This document shows positions 1 through 9,594 of a DNA stretch of 64,000 nucleotides, piece by piece. The notes beneath the pieces were generated by a model. The model did not search any database, was not told where the DNA came from, and saw only the letters and a program-made list of their open reading frames with translations. Position numbers and translations under genes: made by a program. Source of the DNA: Maribrevibacterium harenarium (lineage in GTDB: Bacteria > Pseudomonadota > Gammaproteobacteria > Pseudomonadales > Marinomonadaceae). The DNA is taken from NCBI RefSeq assembly GCF_006385675.1, contig NZ_VFRR01000011.1, forward strand, positions 1 to 64,000, read 5' to 3'. Position 1 is the stretch's first letter. Every line of letters begins with the position of its first letter.

Positions 1-246
1 GGGTAAGTGCCCGAGCGTAAGCTTGGAGCACTCACAGCCGGGAACACTGTTCGCCCGGCGATATGGAATATTTTTCCATACAACTAGGAACGGTATCAAG
101 CACCTGTTGGTATCTCAATTGGCATTGCCCAATTCCCACTCCATGGCACTAATCAAGAAGATCTAGTACGCCATGCGGATCAGGCCCTGTACCAAGCCAA
201 ACACGGACTTGATGGAAAAGTCTGTTTCTATCGCAAAGCAGATTAA
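1..246 (+). pseudogene. Remnant of a GGDEF (diguanylate cyclase) gene, 3' end only
   Basis: The frame ending at the TAA at 244-246 reads APVGISIGIAQFPLHG followed by ADQALYQAKHGLDG, the characteristic end of a GGDEF domain. This frame is closed upstream by a TAG at 85-87 and has no start codon after it. In another frame, about 35 to 66 reads PGTLFARRYG, which resembles the residues just before a GGDEF signature. Only about 35 bases separate these two pieces, where an intact domain needs about 50 residues, so the core including the signature motif looks deleted and frameshifted. It continues off the left edge, so the 5' part cannot be judged. Confidence 0.5.
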
Positions 247-305
247 GGCAGATCAATTCCTACCAATCTTGTGCACGTTGAAAAGTTTAGCACGAGTCAA
301 AAAAG

Positions 306-338
306 AAAGGCCGCTGGAATATCCAGCGGCCTTTTTGT
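306..338. terminator. Bidirectional intrinsic terminator between the GGDEF remnant and ilvC
   Basis: A 12-bp perfect stem (306-317 with 323-334) with a 5-base loop is followed by T-rich sequence on the plus strand and flanked by an A-run on the left, which becomes a T-run for minus-strand transcripts. It can end ilvC, whose stop is about 40 bases away, and any transcript from the left edge. Confidence 0.9.
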
Positions 339-375
339 TTATCACTTCGCCCTATACAGAGCTAAGCCATAATGA

Positions 376-1556
<1,181 letters not shown>

Positions 1557-2441
1557 ATGGACACTAAGAGTCTCAGAATCTTTTTACACTTAAGTGAATC
1601 ACTGAGTTTCAGTCGCACTAGCGAAGCCTACCATATGAGCCCGTCAACCTTGAGCCGTCATATCAAACAAATGGAAGATGTGGTGGGGTATCCTTTGTTT
1701 TTGCGTGATAACCGTTCGGTGCATCTGACGCCCGAAGGGGAAAAATTCATTATTTACGCCAAAGAAAGCCTAGGGGCATGGGAGCACTTTCAGCAATCCT
1801 TAGCCAACCAGTTTCAAGAACTCGCCGGGGAGATCAGCCTCTATTGCTCGGTGACAGCAAGCTATAGTTTCTTGTACACCATTTTGAGTGAGTTTCGCGG
1901 TCGTTACCCCAAGATAGAACTCAAGGTTCATACCGGTGACCCGGTGCCCGCCATGGAGCGGGTGTTAAATCGTCTGGAAGACATCAGTATCGCAGCGCGC
2001 CCCAACCATGTTCCGACTAATCTCGCTTTCAAACGGATCGCCATTTCCCCCTTGGTGTTTATTGCGCCAAAGGATCCTCAGGCACTGCGAGCCCTCAATG
2101 CCAATGAAGTGGGTAAAGTCGATTGGGCCACCGTGCCCATGATAGTGTCGGAAGATGGCATCGCTCGGGTACGGGTAGATCAGTGGTTCAAACAACAACA
2201 GGTAAAACCCAACATTTACGCCCAAGTCTCCGGCAATGAAGCGATTGTAAGCATGGTGGCATTAGGGTTTGGCATTGGCGTGGTACCTACTTTAGTACTG
2301 GATAACAGTCCGTTAGTGGACAGCGTACAAATACTCAAAGTCAGTCCAGAGCTGGAAGCATTTGACGTGGGGCTGTTTACCCTAAAGAAGAGTCTTGCCA
2401 ACCCCATCATCAAAGCCTTTTGGGATCAAATTACTGACTAA
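1557..2441 (+). CDS. ilvY: LysR-type activator of ilvC (IlvY)
   Basis: A 294-residue LysR-type regulator. The N-terminal helix-turn-helix (about residues 18-38) contains the MSPSTLSRHIKQME core, nearly identical to IlvY of enterics. The effector domain retains IlvY-like stretches such as LYCSVTASYSF near residue 100 and SMVALGFGIGVVP near residue 225. It is divergent from ilvC, the classical target, and probably activates it in response to acetolactate/acetohydroxybutyrate. Its stop codon overlaps the stop of the convergent MocR gene. Confidence 0.93.
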   Translation: MDTKSLRIFLHLSESLSFSRTSEAYHMSPSTLSRHIKQMEDVVGYPLFLRDNRSVHLTPEGEKFIIYAKESLGAWEHFQQSLANQFQELAGEISLYCSVTASYSFLYTILSEFRGRYPKIELKVHTGDPVPAMERVLNRLEDISIAARPNHVPTNLAFKRIAISPLVFIAPKDPQALRALNANEVGKVDWATVPMIVSEDGIARVRVDQWFKQQQVKPNIYAQVSGNEAIVSMVALGFGIGVVPTLVLDNSPLVDSVQILKVSPELEAFDVGLFTLKKSLANPIIKAFWDQITD

Positions 2442-3865
2442 CTGGCTAGGGCTAGCGCCGCGTCGGATTGTAATAATTGTCCAAGTAGCCGAATGCTATT
2501 GCGCCGTATTTCTGCGGTGCGGTCGTTAAAATTCAAGCGCATACAGTGACGATATTTGCCCGTGGCCGAGAACATCTGCCCTGAGGCCACGTAGATTCCA
2601 TGACTCGCAGCCACTTGCGCCAGCTTCACGGCGTCATATTGGTGACCCAGTTCCACCCAGAGCACAAATCCGCCTTGGGGATAACTGATTAAAGTATCAA
2701 CAGGGAAATATTGACGAATATCGGCGAGCAAACGATCACGCCCATTTTGATACAAGGCGCGCATCCGCCGTAAGTGCTTGTCATAACCGCCATGGCGGAT
2801 GAAATTTGCCACCGCAATTTGCGGCAGAATCGGACACATGGAACTGCTAACATATTTGATATGGGTGACCGTATCCCGATAGCGCCCTGGTGCAATCCAA
2901 CCTACTCGAAATCCTGGGGCGAGGGTTTTTGATACGGATGAACAGAGCAATACACGACCATCCTCATCGAACGACTTGACACTTTTCGGCCTAGGGAATT
3001 CATAGGCTAAGTCACCATAAATATCGTCTTCGATGATCGCCACATCATACTCCCGGGCAAGCTCGTACAATGCCCGTTTGCGTGGCTCTGGCATAATGTA
3101 GCCCATGGGATTATTCACCGTCGGTGTCACCAAAATCGCTTTAATTGGCCATTGGTCTAACGCCATACGCAGAGCCTCCAAACTCATCCCTTCGGTTGGA
3201 TGGGTAGGAATTTCCATCGCTTTGAGTTCCGCTGCTTTAATCGCTTGCATGGAGCCGTAAAAACTGGGGGACTCTACAGCGATGATGTCGCCACTCTTCG
3301 CCACCGCACGTAAACAAACCGACAAAGCTTCCTGACAGCCGGAAGTCACAATAATATCGTCAGGATGCAGCGAACAGCCAGAAGCTGCCGCTAAGCGTAC
3401 CAACTGTTCGCGCAGGCTATAATCCCCACGAATATCCCCATAGGTCATGCCATCGTAAGGACGTTGCTTGGTCAGTTCCTGCAAGCTCTTAATCAATGGC
3501 TTTAGGGTCGCTTCTCTCATTTCTGGCATAGCATGCTGGAGCTGACACACCGCATTTTCGGTACGATTGGACAGCAAATTCAACACTTCTTCCCACTGGG
3601 AAACATCCAATGGGCGTTGCGGTGGACGGGAAATATTCGGCACCCCAGATTGTTGCTTCGCCTCTGGCACAAAATAGCCCGATTTCGGGCGCGCTTCGAT
3701 GAGACAGTCCATTTCCAACAAGCGGTAGGCTTCTTGTATGGTGGAGATACTTACACCATGCTCTTTGGCCAGTTGTCGAACCGACGGTAGCCGATCGCCC
3801 GCCTTATAAAACCCCAGCTCAATGTGCTCTCGCAGCCGTTGAGCTAGCTCCGCGTATAGACTCAT
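2438..3865 (-). CDS. MocR-type GntR regulator with aminotransferase-like domain (YjiR-like)
   Basis: A 475-residue MocR regulator. An N-terminal GntR winged helix (about residues 1-70, with PSVRQLAKEHGVSISTIQEAY) is joined by a linker to a fold-type I aminotransferase-like domain. The PLP lysine is expected in SSVSKTLAPGFRVGW (around residue 315), preceded by IIEDDIYGD. Such proteins use PLP or an amino-acid adduct as effector rather than catalysing transamination. It is divergent from a DUF1127 microprotein gene; the same pairing occurs in E. coli as yjiR-yjiS. Repeated CATACAG motifs in the gap are candidate operators. The ligand is unknown. Confidence 0.9.
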   Translation of the reverse strand: MSLYAELAQRLREHIELGFYKAGDRLPSVRQLAKEHGVSISTIQEAYRLLEMDCLIEARPKSGYFVPEAKQQSGVPNISRPPQRPLDVSQWEEVLNLLSNRTENAVCQLQHAMPEMREATLKPLIKSLQELTKQRPYDGMTYGDIRGDYSLREQLVRLAAASGCSLHPDDIIVTSGCQEALSVCLRAVAKSGDIIAVESPSFYGSMQAIKAAELKAMEIPTHPTEGMSLEALRMALDQWPIKAILVTPTVNNPMGYIMPEPRKRALYELAREYDVAIIEDDIYGDLAYEFPRPKSVKSFDEDGRVLLCSSVSKTLAPGFRVGWIAPGRYRDTVTHIKYVSSSMCPILPQIAVANFIRHGGYDKHLRRMRALYQNGRDRLLADIRQYFPVDTLISYPQGGFVLWVELGHQYDAVKLAQVAASHGIYVASGQMFSATGKYRHCMRLNFNDRTAEIRRNSIRLLGQLLQSDAALALAS

Positions 3866-3921
3866 ATTTACCTCCCCAACTCCATAAATCTAGTTATAAA
3901 CCATATTTTGTTATTCATTAG

Positions 3922-4003
3922 CATACAGATTGGGGATTTTTTCTCCATACAGGCCATTTTAACAGCCTCTGTATGGGAAAATACCAATATAGCTGGACAT
4001 ACA
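3922..4003. promoter_or_regulatory. CATACAG repeat cluster, candidate MocR operators
   Basis: Between the divergent MocR and DUF1127 genes there are copies of CATACAG at 3922-3928 and 3946-3952 and an inverted copy in CTGTATGG at 3969-3976. The last two form an 8-bp inverted repeat (3945-3952 with 3969-3976). A related CATACA lies at 3998-4003. The spacings of about 23 bases put copies on a similar helical face. MocR regulators are known to bind clustered repeats; the link to this regulator is inferred. Confidence 0.55.
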
Positions 4004-4068
4004 AAATAGTAGCCCTACTTCTTAATATTCGTTTAAACCCAACCAAGGAAACGCTAAAGGAGAGGAAG

Positions 4069-4257
4069 ATGATCGTTCCAGCATTGATTAATTTTATCGC
4101 AGAGCAATGGCAACTGTGGCGTACTCGCCAGCAACTTAAACAAGCAGATAGCCGTATCCTTGAGGATGTGGGGATCAGTGAAGAACAACGTCGTCAGGAA
4201 GTTTACAAAGCCAACCTATGGCGTCTTATTTGGCAAATTACACTAGGAAGAAAATAA
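4069..4257 (+). CDS. DUF1127 microprotein (YjiS-like)
   Basis: A 62-residue basic protein of the DUF1127 family. The conserved core is WRTRQQLKQADSRILEDVGISEEQRRQE (about residues 16-43), with the family pattern LxxLDDRxLxDIGI here represented by LKQADSRILEDVGIS. The ATG at 4069 is preceded by a strong purine tract (GGAGAGGAAG), so the longer frame starting at 3973 is not used. DUF1127 proteins in other bacteria affect RNA maturation and phosphate or stress responses, but none of this is visible here. It is probably the main target of the divergent MocR regulator. A terminator follows immediately. Confidence 0.88.
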   Translation: MIVPALINFIAEQWQLWRTRQQLKQADSRILEDVGISEEQRRQEVYKANLWRLIWQITLGRK

Positions 4258-4292
4258 AAAACCGCGCCAAGCAAAGGGCGCGGTTTTTTATT
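4257..4292. terminator. Bidirectional terminator between the DUF1127 gene and ilvH
   Basis: A GC-rich perfect stem (4257-4268 with 4277-4288, core CCGCGCC/GGCGCGG) with an 8-base loop is followed by TTTTTTATTT, with an A-rich left flank. It overlaps the DUF1127 stop codon and also lies downstream of ilvH on the other strand. Confidence 0.9.
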
Positions 4293-4351
4293 TGTATGAC
4301 GGTTAGTCGCAATTTCAGCCACCAATTACAGTGACTTTTTACACAACCGCT

Positions 4352-4843
4352 TTACAGAGACAGGGTTTTCTCACCACGGGCAATACCAGATACGCCGGTA
4401 CGCACAACTTCTAGCACGTGGGTGCCACCCAACGCCAGCAAAAAGCCATCCAACTTATCAGATTCACCCACTACCTGAACAGTATAGATAGAAGGTGTCA
4501 TGTCGATAATATTGCCACGGAAGATATCCACCGTACGTTTCACTTCGGCGCGCTGAGCGCCAGAGGCACGCACTTTCACTAGCATCATTTCACGCTCGAT
4601 ATGTTGACCTTCCGTCAGGTCGACCAATTTCACCACATCAATCAACTTGTTCAGTTGTTTAGTGATTTGCTCAACTACCTGATCAGAGCCAAAGGTTGTC
4701 AGCGTAAGGCGTGACAAAGTTGGATCATCGGTCGGTGCAACGTTCAAGGTTTCGATGTTGAAGTTACGCTGGGAAAACAAACCTACTACGCGCGACAAGG
4801 CTCCCGGTTCGTTTTCCATCAAAACTGAGATAATGTGACGCAT
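4352..4843 (-). CDS. ilvH: Acetolactate synthase small (regulatory) subunit
   Basis: A 163-residue regulatory subunit of acetohydroxyacid synthase. It has an N-terminal ACT domain (RHIISVLMENEPGALSRVVGLFSQRNFNIETLNV, residues about 2-35) that binds valine, followed by the C-terminal ALS_ss_C domain. It lies 2 bases downstream of ilvI and is certainly cotranscribed with it. The length is that of E. coli IlvH. Confidence 0.97.
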   Translation of the reverse strand: MRHIISVLMENEPGALSRVVGLFSQRNFNIETLNVAPTDDPTLSRLTLTTFGSDQVVEQITKQLNKLIDVVKLVDLTEGQHIEREMMLVKVRASGAQRAEVKRTVDIFRGNIIDMTPSIYTVQVVGESDKLDGFLLALGGTHVLEVVRTGVSGIARGEKTLSL

Positions 4844-4845
4844 AA

Positions 4846-6588
4846 TTAAGTTCGCTCCGTTTTGCTCAAGAACATATCACGCATGGCACCACGAGGAACC
4901 TGCATTGGGTAAACGTGCTCTTCCGGGTCTACAAAACAGTTGATGAATACCAACTTGTCTTTCATGGCAAAGGCTTCCGCCATTTTGCTGTCGAGCTCGT
5001 CTTTAGTACGAATTTCCACGTACTCATGACGGTAGGCCTGCATCAGCATTTTGAAATCAGGCAGGGAATCCATATAAGAGTTCGAGTGACGACCCTCATA
5101 GTTCATATCTTGCCACTGACGTACCATGCCCAAATAGCCATTGTTCAAACATAGAATTTTGACTGGCAAACCGTACTGTAGGCAGGTGGATAGCTCTTGG
5201 ATGTTCATTTGAATCGAGCCTTCACCGGTAACACAGACCACGGTTTCTTCCGGCATGTTCATTTTCACGCCCATAGCCGCTGGCAAACCAAAGCCCATGG
5301 TGCCCAAGCCACCGGAGTTGATCCAACGGTACGGCTTAGCAAATTTGTAGTACTGAGCAGTAAACATTTGGTGCTGACCCACGTCAGACGCCACGAATGC
5401 ATCGCCATTAGTGGCGCGCCAGCAAGCTTCAACTGCTGCTTGCGGTTTGATCTTGTCACTCGTTGTGTCGTAACGGCCACCGTGTACCTTGCGCCACTCG
5501 TTGATCTGCTTCCACCAGTTACCAATCGCTTCTTTGTTAGAGCGGGCCGGTGCTTCGTCGATCACGGTTAGCATTTCCTCTAATACCTGGCGCACTGGGC
5601 CAACAATAGGCACATCTGCACGAATGGTTTTAGAGATAGAAGCTGGGTCGATATCAATATGAATGATTTTCGCACCAGGACAGAATTTGTCCGGGTCGTT
5701 GGTCACACGGTCATCAAAACGGGCGCCCACGGCCAGAATCAAGTCACTATGGTGCATCGCCATGTTGGCTTCATAGGAACCGTGCATACCCAACATGCCT
5801 ACAAACTGGTCATCCGTAGCTGGGTAACCACCAAGGCCCATTAATGTATTAGTTACCGGGTAGCCAAGCTGCTGGGCCAATTTGGTCAACAAATCAGCGC
5901 CACCGCCCATGATGACACCACCACCGGCGTAGATCATTGGACGCTTAGCGGCGATTAGTAGATCTACCGCTTTTTTGATTTGACCGCTGTGGCCTTTTGC
6001 CGGTGGGTTGTAAGAGCGCAAAGATACCGACTCAGGGTATTTGTACTCGTACTTTTCATTCGGCATGGTCATGTCTTTTGGAATATCCACAACCACGGGA
6101 CCTGGACGGCCTGTGCTAGCAATATGGAATGCCTTTTTCAGGATCATCGGAATATCAGCTGGGTGCTTCACGGTAAAGCTGTGCTTCACGATTGGACGAG
6201 ACACACCGATCATATCGGTCTCTTGGAAGGCATCTTCACCGATTAGGTAACTCATTACCTGACCGCAGATTACCACCATAGGGATGGAATCCATAAAGGC
6301 AGTCGCAATACCTGTCACCGTGTTAGTCGCACCAGGACCAGAGGTCACAAGGACGACGCCTGGTTTCCCAGTCGCACGGGCGTAGCCGTCGGCCATGTGT
6401 GTCGCCGCTTGTTCATGGCGCACAAGTACGTGTTTGACATCATTCTGACGGTGCAGTGCATCATAAATGTGCAACGCCGCACCACCGGGATAGCCGTAAA
6501 TGTATTCAACTCCCTCATCTTTGAGGAAGCGGGCGATCATTTCACCACCGGATAATAAATCCACCTTGTTACCCTCTATCGTGTTCAT
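4846..6588 (-). CDS. ilvI: Acetolactate synthase large (catalytic) subunit
   Basis: A 580-residue thiamine-diphosphate enzyme that condenses pyruvate with pyruvate or 2-oxobutyrate, the first common step of branched-chain amino acid synthesis. The catalytic glutamate lies in [16 protein letters not shown] (about residue 58). A central FAD-binding domain follows, and the ThDP/Mg motif [15 protein letters not shown]...NN is near residue 445. The motif begins GEG rather than GDG, as I recall for several gammaproteobacterial IlvI proteins, so it is not a defect. The extra N-terminal residues before [12 protein letters not shown] are short. First gene of the ilvIH operon. Confidence 0.97.
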   Translation of the reverse strand: MNTIEGNKVDLLSGGEMIARFLKDEGVEYIYGYPGGAALHIYDALHRQNDVKHVLVRHEQAATHMADGYARATGKPGVVLVTSGPGATNTVTGIATAFMDSIPMVVICGQVMSYLIGEDAFQETDMIGVSRPIVKHSFTVKHPADIPMILKKAFHIASTGRPGPVVVDIPKDMTMPNEKYEYKYPESVSLRSYNPPAKGHSGQIKKAVDLLIAAKRPMIYAGGGVIMGGGADLLTKLAQQLGYPVTNTLMGLGGYPATDDQFVGMLGMHGSYEANMAMHHSDLILAVGARFDDRVTNDPDKFCPGAKIIHIDIDPASISKTIRADVPIVGPVRQVLEEMLTVIDEAPARSNKEAIGNWWKQINEWRKVHGGRYDTTSDKIKPQAAVEACWRATNGDAFVASDVGQHQMFTAQYYKFAKPYRWINSGGLGTMGFGLPAAMGVKMNMPEETVVCVTGEGSIQMNIQELSTCLQYGLPVKILCLNNGYLGMVRQWQDMNYEGRHSNSYMDSLPDFKMLMQAYRHEYVEIRTKDELDSKMAEAFAMKDKLVFINCFVDPEEHVYPMQVPRGAMRDMFLSKTERT

Positions 6589-6986
6589 CTATCTGCATCA
6601 TTATCGATCACCTATTGTAACCGTATTGGTTCAGCAGATTAAAGTTACTAAGTCGAAGTTTGCGAAACTTATGAGATACTTAAGTCAATGAGCACTCAAA
6701 CGCAAGCATTTGCAGTTGTGACACTGTCCGCGTTTTTCGCGAGGAGTAGCGCCGAACATACATTTCATGTTTCGACACCATGTGTACGGCGACCAAATAT
6801 GGTCTAAATTGAAAGGGGCTGTTGGCCACCGGGAAGAGCAATATCAGCAGGGTGTTGCTGATTTGGTTGGCATTTTCGCAAGCTAGGGCGTTGGTGTCAA
6901 CGAAATAGCGCATATAGTCAAGCAGTACTTGCGGGCATGCATTAATCATGGTGATATAGCGTCTATCACGGAATAGGAGTTTACAT
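6589..6986. other. 398-base intergenic region upstream of ilvI and of the 88-residue gene
   Basis: This is the longest gap in the left part of the window apart from the nas regulatory region. It should hold the ilvIH promoter (minus strand) and the promoter of the gene at 6987. A minus-strand frame could encode about 89 residues (6680-6949), but it has no good Shine-Dalgarno and no family I recognise. A 39-residue plus frame at 6688 is equally unsupported. ilvIH of E. coli is Lrp-controlled from a long upstream region; I see no clear leucine-rich leader peptide or attenuator here. Confidence 0.4.
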
Positions 6987-7253
6987 ATGGCTTCCGATAA
7001 AGAATTAAACAAACAACGTATTATTGATGAGTTTTTGCGCTGCTTCCGCAAAATGCTAATGGAGCCAGAGCTATCGGCCGAGTTAGTACGTATTGCGAAA
7101 GAACACATTAACGAACCCAACGCCTACCAACGTATCGCCGAAGAAGTTTCGTCGCAAACTACTTTGAAAATCACCGAAGACCATTCCGAAGCAGATAAGC
7201 TTTTTATCAAACTGTTAATGGATGTGGTTAAAGGCGATTCAATGCTTTACTAA
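6987..7253 (+). CDS. Conserved-looking hypothetical protein, 88 residues
   Basis: Not recognised. The protein is 88 residues, highly charged and predicted all-helical from its heptad-like pattern (RIIDEFLRCFRKMLMEPE, then LVRIAKEHINEP, then KLFIKLLMDVVKGDSMLY). It has no signal peptide or membrane segment. A good Shine-Dalgarno (ATAGGAG, about 7 bases before the ATG) supports translation. It lies alone between ilvI (divergent) and queG (same strand). A GC-rich hairpin follows the stop. A small cytosolic adaptor or nucleic-acid-associated protein is possible, but nothing in the sequence decides this. Confidence 0.75.
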   Translation: MASDKELNKQRIIDEFLRCFRKMLMEPELSAELVRIAKEHINEPNAYQRIAEEVSSQTTLKITEDHSEADKLFIKLLMDVVKGDSMLY

Positions 7254-7277
7254 TTTGCCAACTCATTAAAACAGATT

Positions 7278-7302
7278 GGCCCGCAGCTAAACCGTGCGGG
7301 CC
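7278..7302 (+). terminator. GC-rich hairpin after the 88-residue gene
   Basis: A perfect 8-bp stem GGCCCGCA/TGCGGGCC encloses a 9-base loop, 25 bases after the stop codon and just before the queG start. There is no real T-run afterwards (ATAATGTTGG), so it may be a weak or factor-assisted terminator, or an mRNA-stabilising structure. Confidence 0.45.
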
Positions 7303-7319
7303 ATAATGTTGGTTAAAAC

Positions 7320-8402
7320 GTGCTCTCTTCTGAACTATCCTCCCCACAGGCGCTCGCCGAACTAACTACACGCATCAAATCTTGGGCGCAAGAGCTTGGT
7401 TTTAGTGATTGTCGCATTGTTGCCCCTGAGCTATCACAACACCGAGAAGAGTACGAAAACTGGCTAGCACAGGGCTATCAGGGGGAAATGGACTATCTCG
7501 CCAACCATATGCCACTGCGCTTTGACCCGGCAGCACTGCATGAAGGTACCCAGCGCCTGATCGTCGTCTCCATGCCTTACTTGCCGGAAAATGTGGCAAC
7601 GGTGAAGCGTCTACAAAGTAAAGACAAAGCCTACATTGCCCGCTATGCCCTTGGGCGCGATTATCACAAAGTCATTCGTAAACGATTAACGGAATTGGGC
7701 AAACGCATCACTAATGAAGTCGCTGATCATGGCTACCGGGCCTTTGTCGATAGCGCTCCAGTACTAGAACGACACATTGCCGAACAAGCGGGTATGGGCT
7801 GGGTGGGCAAAAACACGCTACTCTTGACACCAAAAGCTGGCAGTTGGTTTCTACTTGGAGAGCTATTTACCAACCTGCCGCTCCCCGTGGACCCGCCAAC
7901 CAAGCAGCGCCATTGCGGCAGTTGCCAAGCATGCATAGATAAATGCCCAACAGATGCCTTCGTCGGCCCATGGGTACTGGATGCGCGCAAATGTATTTCC
8001 TATCTAACCATAGAGTACAACGGCAGTATTCCGGTGGAATTACGCAGCAAAATGGGCAATCGCATATTTGGCTGCGACGACTGTCAGCTAGTCTGCCCCT
8101 GGACTAAGTTCGCCAACTATTCCAAGGAAGACGACTTTCAGCCACGCCATAACCTTGATGCTGCGGATCTGGTAGAGCTTATGCAGTGGGATGAAACAAC
8201 ATTTCTGGAAAGGACGGCAGGGTCACCAATTCGGCGTACGGGGTTTATCAACTGGCAACGTAATCTTGCTGTGGCCTTGGGGAATGCCCCTACCAGTCAA
8301 GCCGTTATCGCGGTGTTACAACAAACCTTTGCAGCAAGCCAATCAGAGTTAGTCAAAGAACATGTGATCTGGGCATTAGCACAGCATGGGGTCACATCAT
8401 AA
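7320..8402 (+). CDS. queG: Epoxyqueuosine reductase
   Basis: Catalyses the last step of queuosine tRNA modification, reduction of epoxyqueuosine at tRNA position 34, using cobalamin and two [4Fe-4S] clusters. The 360-residue protein carries the ferredoxin-type cysteine motifs CGSCQACIDKCPT (about residue 200) and CDDCQLVCPW (about residue 257), and the cobalamin-domain signature GWVGKNTLLL near residue 160. It starts with GTG; no better start is seen. The queG partner nnr (yjeF), next to it in E. coli, is absent here. Confidence 0.96.
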   Translation: MLSSELSSPQALAELTTRIKSWAQELGFSDCRIVAPELSQHREEYENWLAQGYQGEMDYLANHMPLRFDPAALHEGTQRLIVVSMPYLPENVATVKRLQSKDKAYIARYALGRDYHKVIRKRLTELGKRITNEVADHGYRAFVDSAPVLERHIAEQAGMGWVGKNTLLLTPKAGSWFLLGELFTNLPLPVDPPTKQRHCGSCQACIDKCPTDAFVGPWVLDARKCISYLTIEYNGSIPVELRSKMGNRIFGCDDCQLVCPWTKFANYSKEDDFQPRHNLDAADLVELMQWDETTFLERTAGSPIRRTGFINWQRNLAVALGNAPTSQAVIAVLQQTFAASQSELVKEHVIWALAQHGVTS

Positions 8403-8405
8403 GAT

Positions 8406-9431
8406 TTAGTCAGTTGCCGCCATAATGACTTGGTTACGCCCCTTACCTTTGGCGCTGTAGAGCGCCTCATCGGCACGACTCAACAATTCATCACCCGTTT
8501 CATCATCCCTGAGTTGCGCCACGCCGATACTGGTGGTGATATGGATATGCTGTATATCAAATGGTGTATTTGCTAGGGTTTGGCGCAGATGTTCCGCTAT
8601 CTCCATGGCTTTATCTAACTCAAAGTATGGCAATAGCACGGCAAATTCTTCCCCACCCCAGCGGGCGACCATACCGTTCTCGCCAATGACTTTAGTAATG
8701 CAGGCCGCTGCATGCTTGAGCACTTTGTCACCAGTTTGGTGACCATAGCGATCATTCACTTTTTTGAAATCATCCAGATCAATCAATAAGAATCCTAGGG
8801 CGGTTCCTCGACGTCGGGAGACTTCCACATGCTCTTGAAATAGCTGATCAAAGCGCGTCCGATTATACACTTGGGTTAAAGCATCGGTATTCGCTAAACG
8901 GGACAGTTTCTGGTTAAGCTTGATTAACTCTAAATTTTGCTCCCGTAGCTCGGCGGTTTTATCTGCAACTCGCTGTTCCAACGCCTCATTATTTATCTGC
9001 AACTCGCGGCGTGACTCTGCCAACGAAGCAATAATGCGATTAATAGCAGCCAAGAGGGATTCGTATTCGAGGAAGTGTAGCCACTTTTTATTTGGATAGA
9101 TTGGTTCGGGACGTTTCAAGTCTAGAAAACGCAACTCCCGATGCACTCCTCTTAGAACCCGACTCAATTCCTGATGCAGTAACCGTTTTAACAAAAGTGC
9201 AAAAACGATAAATTGCGAGGCAACAGCCACACCAATTAGGGAAAGATGCTCCATCGTGGATTTTGCATCGGTATGGAAAAAATGGGCGCACAGCCAATAT
9301 ACCAGCACCCCGACAGCCGCTGCAGCAGCGTAGCAAGCGAGTACCTTGAGTAATAACAAGTAGACAATACTGACGCGCTTTTTCACGATGCTTTTCCCAT
9401 GCACAGTATCTTTTGTTTGGCTACAACCCAC
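8406..9431 (-). CDS. Membrane-anchored diguanylate cyclase (GGDEF)
   Basis: A 341-residue protein with two predicted membrane helices (about residues 22-46 and 62-82), a coiled coil (about 130-170, ending RVADKTAELREQNLELIKLN) and a C-terminal GGDEF domain. The active-site signature is GGEEF at about 259-263, preceded by IDLDDFKKVNDRYGH, so it should make cyclic di-GMP. The inhibitory RxxD I-site normally found just upstream is absent, so product inhibition is probably lacking. No PAS or other sensory domain is seen. The start is GTG; a second GTG at 9386 with a GGGAAAAG tract upstream is an alternative. It is convergent with queG. Confidence 0.92.
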   Translation of the reverse strand: MGCSQTKDTVHGKSIVKKRVSIVYLLLLKVLACYAAAAAVGVLVYWLCAHFFHTDAKSTMEHLSLIGVAVASQFIVFALLLKRLLHQELSRVLRGVHRELRFLDLKRPEPIYPNKKWLHFLEYESLLAAINRIIASLAESRRELQINNEALEQRVADKTAELREQNLELIKLNQKLSRLANTDALTQVYNRTRFDQLFQEHVEVSRRRGTALGFLLIDLDDFKKVNDRYGHQTGDKVLKHAAACITKVIGENGMVARWGGEEFAVLLPYFELDKAMEIAEHLRQTLANTPFDIQHIHITTSIGVAQLRDDETGDELLSRADEALYSAKGKGRNQVIMAATD

Positions 9432-9594
9432 ATTCTCACTTTGGCAGGCTATGAGAAGATACCTTGGCTAGCTAGACTAAAGAACAAATAAGAAACTACA
9501 ACACCTAAAGTTACACTTCTGTAACAATTGGCAAGGAAAATAGCATATTTTGCAACCGAATGCCTTACAAACTTACACTTACTTACAAATGACC

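Noticed and set aside
5197..5571. Plus-strand 124-residue frame
   Set aside because: Entirely antisense to ilvI, a highly conserved gene; no ribosome site or family.
4846..6588. Possible defect in IlvI because the ThDP motif reads GEG instead of GDG
   Set aside because: The GEGSIQMN form is, as far as I recall, normal in several gammaproteobacterial IlvI proteins, and the rest of the enzyme is intact.
6680..7120. Minus-strand frame of up to 146 residues upstream of ilvI
   Set aside because: Its 5' third is antisense to the well-supported 88-residue gene; the remaining 89-residue part has no good ribosome site and no recognisable family.
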